From: Micractinium sp. NFX-FRZ
Lineage: Eukaryota; Chlorophyta; Trebouxiophyceae; Chlorellales; Chlorellaceae
NCBI GenBank assembly: GCA_029339195.1
Contig: JAPTJF010000707.1
Location: 1 to 19,757, forward strand
Direction: 5' to 3'
DNA length: 19,757 bases
Shown: positions 18,601-19,757 of the stretch, piece by piece
Layout: every line of letters starts with the position of its first letter
Numbering within the stretch: the stretch's first letter is position 1
Notes under the pieces: model-generated
Seen by the model: only the letters and a program-made list of their open reading frames with translations
Databases searched by the model: none
What the model was told of the DNA's origin: nothing
Made by a program: the position numbers and the translations under genes

Positions 18601-19235
18601 GAGACCCAGACAACGCGGACATGCGATACCGATGCAGGTGTGTAGGTGTTTGGCATGCTGGCTGTTTGGGGTTAGGTTGTGTTTATCTAGGGTTGCATGT
18701 TGCTTGCCAACACCGGCTGCCTCGCTTTCTTGTGCCTTAAAATCGTTTTCTTGTGATTTGCAACCCTGTTGGTCGCTTTTCTTGTATGCAATCACAACCC
18801 TTCACCACTGCACATTTTCGCCCATTTACAGGTGGTTGCGGGGCACAAACCAAGCTTTTGCAGCTGCTAGAGCGCCCGCCACATGTGGTGGTGCTGCAGC
18901 TGTCGTGGGAGACGCAGGTGCAGGCGGGAGCTGAGGTGCGTGCCACCCTGGCAGTTGCAGGCGAGCGCCTTGACCTGTCCCAACTATACTTAGGCTTGCT
19001 CCCTGCCAACAGCACCTATTGCCTGAGCGCCATGTTGTGCTACCGCACACATCCTAGCAGCGGGGCCAGCTGGTGTCAGGCGTTCTTGCTTGACGTCACC
19101 AATGACCGGTGGCTGGCCACCTTGCCAGGAGGCGATGCGTGCTTTGAAGTGGTGGGCACATGGAGCGCAGTTCTGCAACGGTTTGCAGCAGAGCGCATGC
19201 AGCCCAGCCTCCTCTTCTACATGGCTCTTTCTTGA
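2498..19235 (+). CDS. Giant DUF627/DUF629-type pseudo-USP with zinc fingers (gene 2, 33 exons)
   Basis: The model has exons 2498-2608, 2980-3102, 3467-3751, 4038-4136, 4334-4448, 4680-5032, 5277-5600, 5871-5975, 6171-6300, 6524-7108, 7346-7452, 7693-7797, 8397-8480, 8785-9016, 9249-9379, 9651-9770, 10093-10236, 10508-10713, 10960-11002, 11269-11388, 11649-12215, 12499-12816, 13038-13144, 13336-13397, 13674-13822, 14046-14205, 14569-15436, 15847-15920, 16235-17104, 17266-17907, 18130-18275, 18466-18637 and 18832-19235. The total is 8061 bases, 2686 residues, with every phase compatible and no internal stop. Land-plant relatives are about 1,600 residues, so this one is much longer. Order: TPR-like start, long helical middle, charged coiled coil (about 1576-1680), zinc fingers (1892-1942), Ala/Gln-rich linker, USP-like end (about 2365-2686). 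The ATG at 2498 sits in a good context (CCAGATGGCG) and is the first in-frame ATG I can see. A split into two genes is possible but no stop, promoter or poly(A) site inside supports it. Small exon errors are likely. Confidence 0.75.
2609..2979 (+). other. Intron 1 of gene 2 with a GC-AG donor
   Basis: The first coding exon ends CAG followed by GCGAGT, a strong match to the rare GC donor class, and the acceptor is CTGCAG before TTCAAGAAG. Phase is 0 on both sides. No good GT donor nearby keeps the frame. The intron holds a (GGCAGC)-like run at about 2813-2840. Alternatively, translation starts at an ATG at 2692 that is in frame with exon 2 and would make a low-complexity Ala-rich leader; I think this is less likely. 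Confidence 0.5.
3103..3466 (+). other. Intron 2 of gene 2
   Basis: The donor is GTGCGT after GAGCAG and the acceptor is CGGCAG before GCGCTGAAG, phase 0. Apart from a short local repetition of a CAGGTGGTGGG-like unit near 3137-3165, nothing in it is recognisable. Confidence 0.7.
4519..4560 (+). repeat. Decayed copy of exon 5 end inside intron 5
   Basis: The last part of exon 5 plus its donor (4412-4455) recurs about 107 bases downstream. Shared blocks are CTGCACGA, GTGGAGC, GACAGG and GGCTGGGT with AGGC after the donor. The copy has a small deletion and a TGA in the equivalent frame, so it is not an exon. Farther on, TGACGCCGCT at 4619 repeats ten bases from near the start of exon 6 (4689). 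The intron (231 bases) therefore carries echoes of both neighbours, the second less certain. Confidence 0.6.
6655..6690 (+). repeat. GCA repeat encoding polyalanine in exon 10
   Basis: About eleven GCA codons in a row, preceded by two GTA codons, encode a polyalanine run near residue 595. The whole exon 10 (residues 549-743) is Ala/Gln/Glu-rich and probably disordered except for its last 40 residues, where an acidic-aromatic helix resumes. The repeat is in frame and likely variable between strains. Confidence 0.85.
7798..8396 (+). other. Intron 12 of gene 2, the longest intron, carrying a retroelement relic
   Basis: The donor is GTCGGT after CAGAAG (exon 12) and the acceptor is CCACAG before GAGCGCGAG (exon 13), phase 0. 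At 599 bases it is about twice the usual intron here. The extra length corresponds to a non-LTR retrotransposon fragment ending at an (AATG)n tail near 8278, followed by about 118 bases of ordinary pyrimidine-rich intron. Confidence 0.75.
7860..8278 (+). mobile_element. 5'-truncated non-LTR retrotransposon (LINE) relic
   Basis: An open frame from about 7886 to the TAG at 8105-8107 encodes about 72 residues. It contains MADDRLPKQLLWAQLPGKRP, a proline/arginine stretch, RREDVARRDV, and WQRVAQDRPAWHRAT. This order (RMPDxRLPK, GxRPxGxP, then RxW/DVxRRDV and AQDRxxW) is the familiar C-terminal tail of LINE endonuclease-reverse transcriptases. A noncoding stretch follows and ends in TAAATGAATGAATGAATG (8261-8278), the short-tandem-repeat tail seen on several LINE clades. 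Reverse transcriptase and endonuclease domains are absent, as expected for a 5'-truncated insertion. Sense orientation matches the host gene. The 5' border and target-site duplication cannot be fixed by eye. Confidence 0.7.
8481..8784 (+). other. Intron 13 of gene 2
   Basis: The donor is GTGAGC after TCAGAG and the acceptor is CCGCAG before GATGACGAGGAC, phase 0. The 304 bases hold short G-rich and C-rich runs but no repeat, relic or motif I can name. Confidence 0.7.
9073..9190 (+). repeat. Decayed copy of the exon 14/exon 15 junction inside intron 14
   Basis: Bases 9073-9130 align without gaps to the exon 14 end (8965-9022), 38 of 58 identical, offset 108, including an exact TGCCCTGCCT. Translated, the copy reads LDSQVRHLHKHMVPCL against LDSYMRELLHNTLPCL of exon 14. 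After 17-18 bases, AVERYYTRSEAGSRLV follows, resembling the first residues of exon 15 (AILGQYSDAQTECAARLL) about 109 bases before that exon starts. The 232-base intron thus appears to hold a middle copy of the exonic junction between the two exon edges. Confidence 0.6.
9771..10092 (+). other. Intron 16 of gene 2
   Basis: The donor is GTGGGT after GACTTTGTG and the acceptor is CCGCAG before ACCAGCGAG, phase 0, length 322. It has a G-rich 5' half, a copy of the exon 17 start at 9986-10021, and a T-rich pyrimidine tract just before the real acceptor. Confidence 0.65.
9986..10021 (+). repeat. 36-nt copy of exon 17 start, a possible mini-exon
   Basis: These 36 bases match the first 36 bases of exon 17 (10093-10128) at 32 positions, offset exactly 107. 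The copy is preceded by its own CCGCAG acceptor with a pyrimidine tract and followed by GT (10022). Changes are mostly silent: TSERVAGEVEEA in the copy, TSERAAGEVEEA in the exon. Splicing it in would add 12 residues without a frame change and leave a 71-base intron ending in a long T-rich tract. It could be a cassette or alternative exon, or a recent nonfunctional duplication. Confidence 0.7.
10378..10420 (+). repeat. Decayed copy of exon 18 start inside intron 17
   Basis: With one inserted base, 10378-10420 aligns to 10508-10549 at about 30 of 42 positions, offset 130. An exact CTGCACACC and a C5 run lie in register. The copy carries a frameshift and a TAA, and no AG directly precedes it, so it is not a usable exon. 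Confidence 0.55.
10831..10875 (+). repeat. Possible decayed copy of exon 19 inside intron 18
   Basis: The stretch shares TGTGG, AGG, GGCCGA and GACGCACG in the same order as exon 19 (10960-11002), with small gaps, offset about 130. It ends AAACC where the exon has CAACC. Exon 19 is only 43 bases, so nearly the whole exon would be represented. This is weaker than the intron 14 and 16 cases because gaps are needed. Confidence 0.4.
12241..12296 (+). repeat. 15-bp minisatellite in intron 21
   Basis: Two exact copies of a TGGATGTTGGTGGGG unit (12241-12255 and 12256-12270) are followed by a degenerate third. They lie just after the donor of exon 21 in a G-rich tract. The non-template strand could form G-quadruplex structures. 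Confidence 0.8.
12849..12860 (+). repeat. 12-bp exact echo of exon 22 end inside intron 22
   Basis: CCGGGGTGCATT occurs in exon 22 at 12787 and again at 12849 in the following intron, offset 62. The flanks are no longer alignable. On its own it could be chance, but it fits the pattern in other introns of this gene. Confidence 0.4.
14242..14279 (+). repeat. GGGGGCAGA minisatellite in intron 26
   Basis: About four tandem 9-base units lie shortly after the donor of exon 26. Like the intron 21 minisatellite it is G-rich on the coding strand and donor-proximal. Confidence 0.8.
14448..14475 (+). repeat. Copy of exon 27 start with a second acceptor
   Basis: The 28 bases match the start of exon 27 (14569-14596) at 23 positions, offset 121, and follow CTGCAG. 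Read in phase they give DGERQADVLA against EEERQANMVA. No suitable donor follows in frame, so the copy looks like a decaying duplicate or decoy acceptor. Confidence 0.6.
15437..15846 (+). other. Intron 27, splitting the CCCH finger
   Basis: The donor is GTGCGG after CCCTGCAG and the acceptor is CTGCAG before GGACTGGGTG, completing an Arg codon. Its first 120 bases are a CTTGG-type repeat that stays open in the exon 27 frame until TGA at 15561-15563. Retention would give a protein of about 1,960 residues lacking the complete CCCH finger and the USP-like domain. The remainder has no recognisable content. Confidence 0.7.
15444..15560 (+). repeat. Degenerate (GCTTG)n repeat in intron 27
   Basis: Repeated GGCTTGGCTTGG-type pentamer units, interrupted by GGCATGGC and GGCTGG variants, fill the 5' part of the intron. 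Translated, they give a Trp/Leu-rich low-complexity run that looks nothing like the flanking zinc fingers, which supports an intronic origin. Confidence 0.85.
15921..16234 (+). other. Intron 28 of gene 2
   Basis: The donor is GTGAGG after CCTGACG and the acceptor is CTCCAG before GCACCACCATC, completing a Gly codon. It contains a short imperfect direct repeat of CAGCGGTAGA..AACCCC at about 16047 and 16078. Nothing else is recognisable in its 314 bases. Confidence 0.65.
17175..17198 (+). repeat. Possible decayed copy of exon 30 start inside intron 29
   Basis: The stretch contains GCATGGTG followed shortly by GCCGA, in the same order as exon 30 (17285 onward), offset 99, with one small gap and G-rich flanks in both. 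It is one of the weaker exon echoes. Confidence 0.35.
17495..17581 (+). repeat. CAG/GCG repeat encoding a polyglutamine-alanine tract
   Basis: The in-frame run of CAG codons broken by single GCG/GCA codons encodes Gln blocks of two to six separated by Ala, around residues 2310-2338. It lies in the linker just before the USP-like domain. Such tracts are disordered and length-variable. Frame and exon borders (17266-17907) are clear. Confidence 0.85.
17664..19235 (+). other. Catalytically dead USP-like domain of gene 2
   Basis: Exons 30-33 encode a USP fold parallel to gene 1: an LxCLWHCAAFR Cys-box remnant, a GDAGEVLLGMYQR helix, zinc pairs CDAC and CDTDAGGCG, YTQYF, LQLSWETQ, and an end QPSLLFYMA. 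Aligning on the LWH motif puts Gly2370 (codon 17676-17678) where the nucleophilic Cys belongs. In the His-box, gene 1 GQHYQAL aligns with GASWCQAF, putting Trp2633 (19071-19073) in place of His; the FDD of gene 1 becomes LATLPGG. The zinc ligands and hydrophobic core are kept, so it is likely a folded ubiquitin-binding or scaffold domain without protease activity (inferred). Confidence 0.75.
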
Positions 19236-19400
19236 GTTCGTGCGCGCACTTGCCTGCCCATGGTCCGCTTAACCATGCCGTAGCATTCTCGATCGCTACC
19301 TCCCTACCTTTTTATTATACATTGCCGCAGCGTTTGAACAACAAATCCAGGGATAACTCACACAACTTAAATGCAAATCAGGCTACCTAGAGAGAAGGTG
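19236..19400. other. Gene 2 3' flank
   Basis: This AT-richer stretch follows the TGA at 19233-19235 and should contain the 3' untranslated region. No TGTAA is present before the minisatellite. TTTTTATTATAC at about 19309 is the nearest AU-rich element. The poly(A) site cannot be placed. Confidence 0.45.
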
Positions 19401-19757
19401 CCAACCCTTGGTGTGAAGGATGTTGTGCTTGGCCGGTGCAGGGAGGCCCCCGGGTGTGAACAATGGGGGTGTTGGATGATAGATGGGCTTCAGGTGTGAA
19501 GGATGGGGTGCAGGTATGAAGGATGCGTCGCCAGGCTGCTGCGGTGAGGGCCTGGGGTGTGAAGGATGGGCATTGGGTGTGAAGGATGGGGTGCAGATGT
19601 GAAGGATGCGTCGCCAGGCTGCTGCGGTGAGGGCCTGGGGTGTGAAGGATGGGCATTGGGTGTGAAGGATGGGGTGCAGATGTGAAGGATGCGTCGCCAG
19701 GCCGCTGCGGTGAGGGCCTGGGGTGTGAAGGATGGGCATTGGGTGTGAAGGATGGGG
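19401..19757. repeat. 83-bp minisatellite running off the right edge
   Basis: A GGTGTGAAGGATGGG-type motif recurs throughout. From 19483 a higher-order unit of exactly 83 bp is clear, with CCTGGGGTGTG at 19551, 19634 and 19717. Each unit contains three TGTGAAGGATG sub-repeats plus a GCGTCGCCAGGC(T/C)GCTGCGG segment. Adjacent units are almost identical, implying recent expansion. The part before 19483 is degenerate. The open frames across it on the minus strand are only a product of the repeat. Confidence 0.9.

Noticed and set aside
19383..19739. Minus-strand frame with repeating HTPGPHRS blocks, like a repeat protein
   Set aside because: The periodicity comes from the noncoding 83-bp minisatellite. 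The period is not a multiple of three, so successive units are read in different frames.

Overview
This window looks like nuclear DNA from a GC-rich green alga, most likely a Chlorella-type trebouxiophyte. The coding signal is broken into many short exons with G/C-ending codons, separated by GT-AG introns of roughly 70-600 bases. The introns have pyrimidine-rich acceptors and are full of CCTG-type simple repeats. The plant-type TGTAA poly(A) signal used by green algae follows the first gene. Nothing suggests a bacterial operon, rRNA, tRNA or CRISPR array. The genus is inferred from base composition and gene style only.

The window holds two tandem genes on the + strand, both from the plant/algal family of ubiquitin-hydrolase-like proteins. 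In land plants this family has an N-terminal TPR-like DUF627 region, a long helical DUF629 region and a C-terminal USP domain related to animal USP53/USP54. Gene 1 (to 1929) is cut by the left edge, so only the last five exons of its USP domain are seen. It keeps the zinc-binding CxxC pairs and an intact catalytic His/Asp region. Gene 2 (2498-19235) fits a 33-exon model whose splice phases agree at every junction, giving 8061 coding bases and 2686 residues. It runs from a TPR-like N terminus through a long alpha-helical middle and a coiled coil, then a RanBP2-like plus CCCH zinc-finger module and a low-complexity Ala/Gln-rich linker, to a USP fold that has lost both catalytic Cys and catalytic His.

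A 568-base intergenic region separates the genes. After gene 2 the window ends in an 83-bp minisatellite that runs off the right edge. One intron of gene 2 (7798-8396) carries a 5'-truncated relic of a non-LTR retrotransposon with an (AATG)n tail.

The least expected observation is that many gene 2 introns contain decayed copies of the edge of an adjacent exon, often displaced by about 107-130 bp. In one intron the copy spans both sides of the splice junction. This resembles intron gain or growth by tandem duplication of exon-boundary sequence. Together the two genes suggest an ancient tandem pair in which one copy kept a possibly active deubiquitinase and the other became a large pseudo-deubiquitinase with a putative RNA-binding module.
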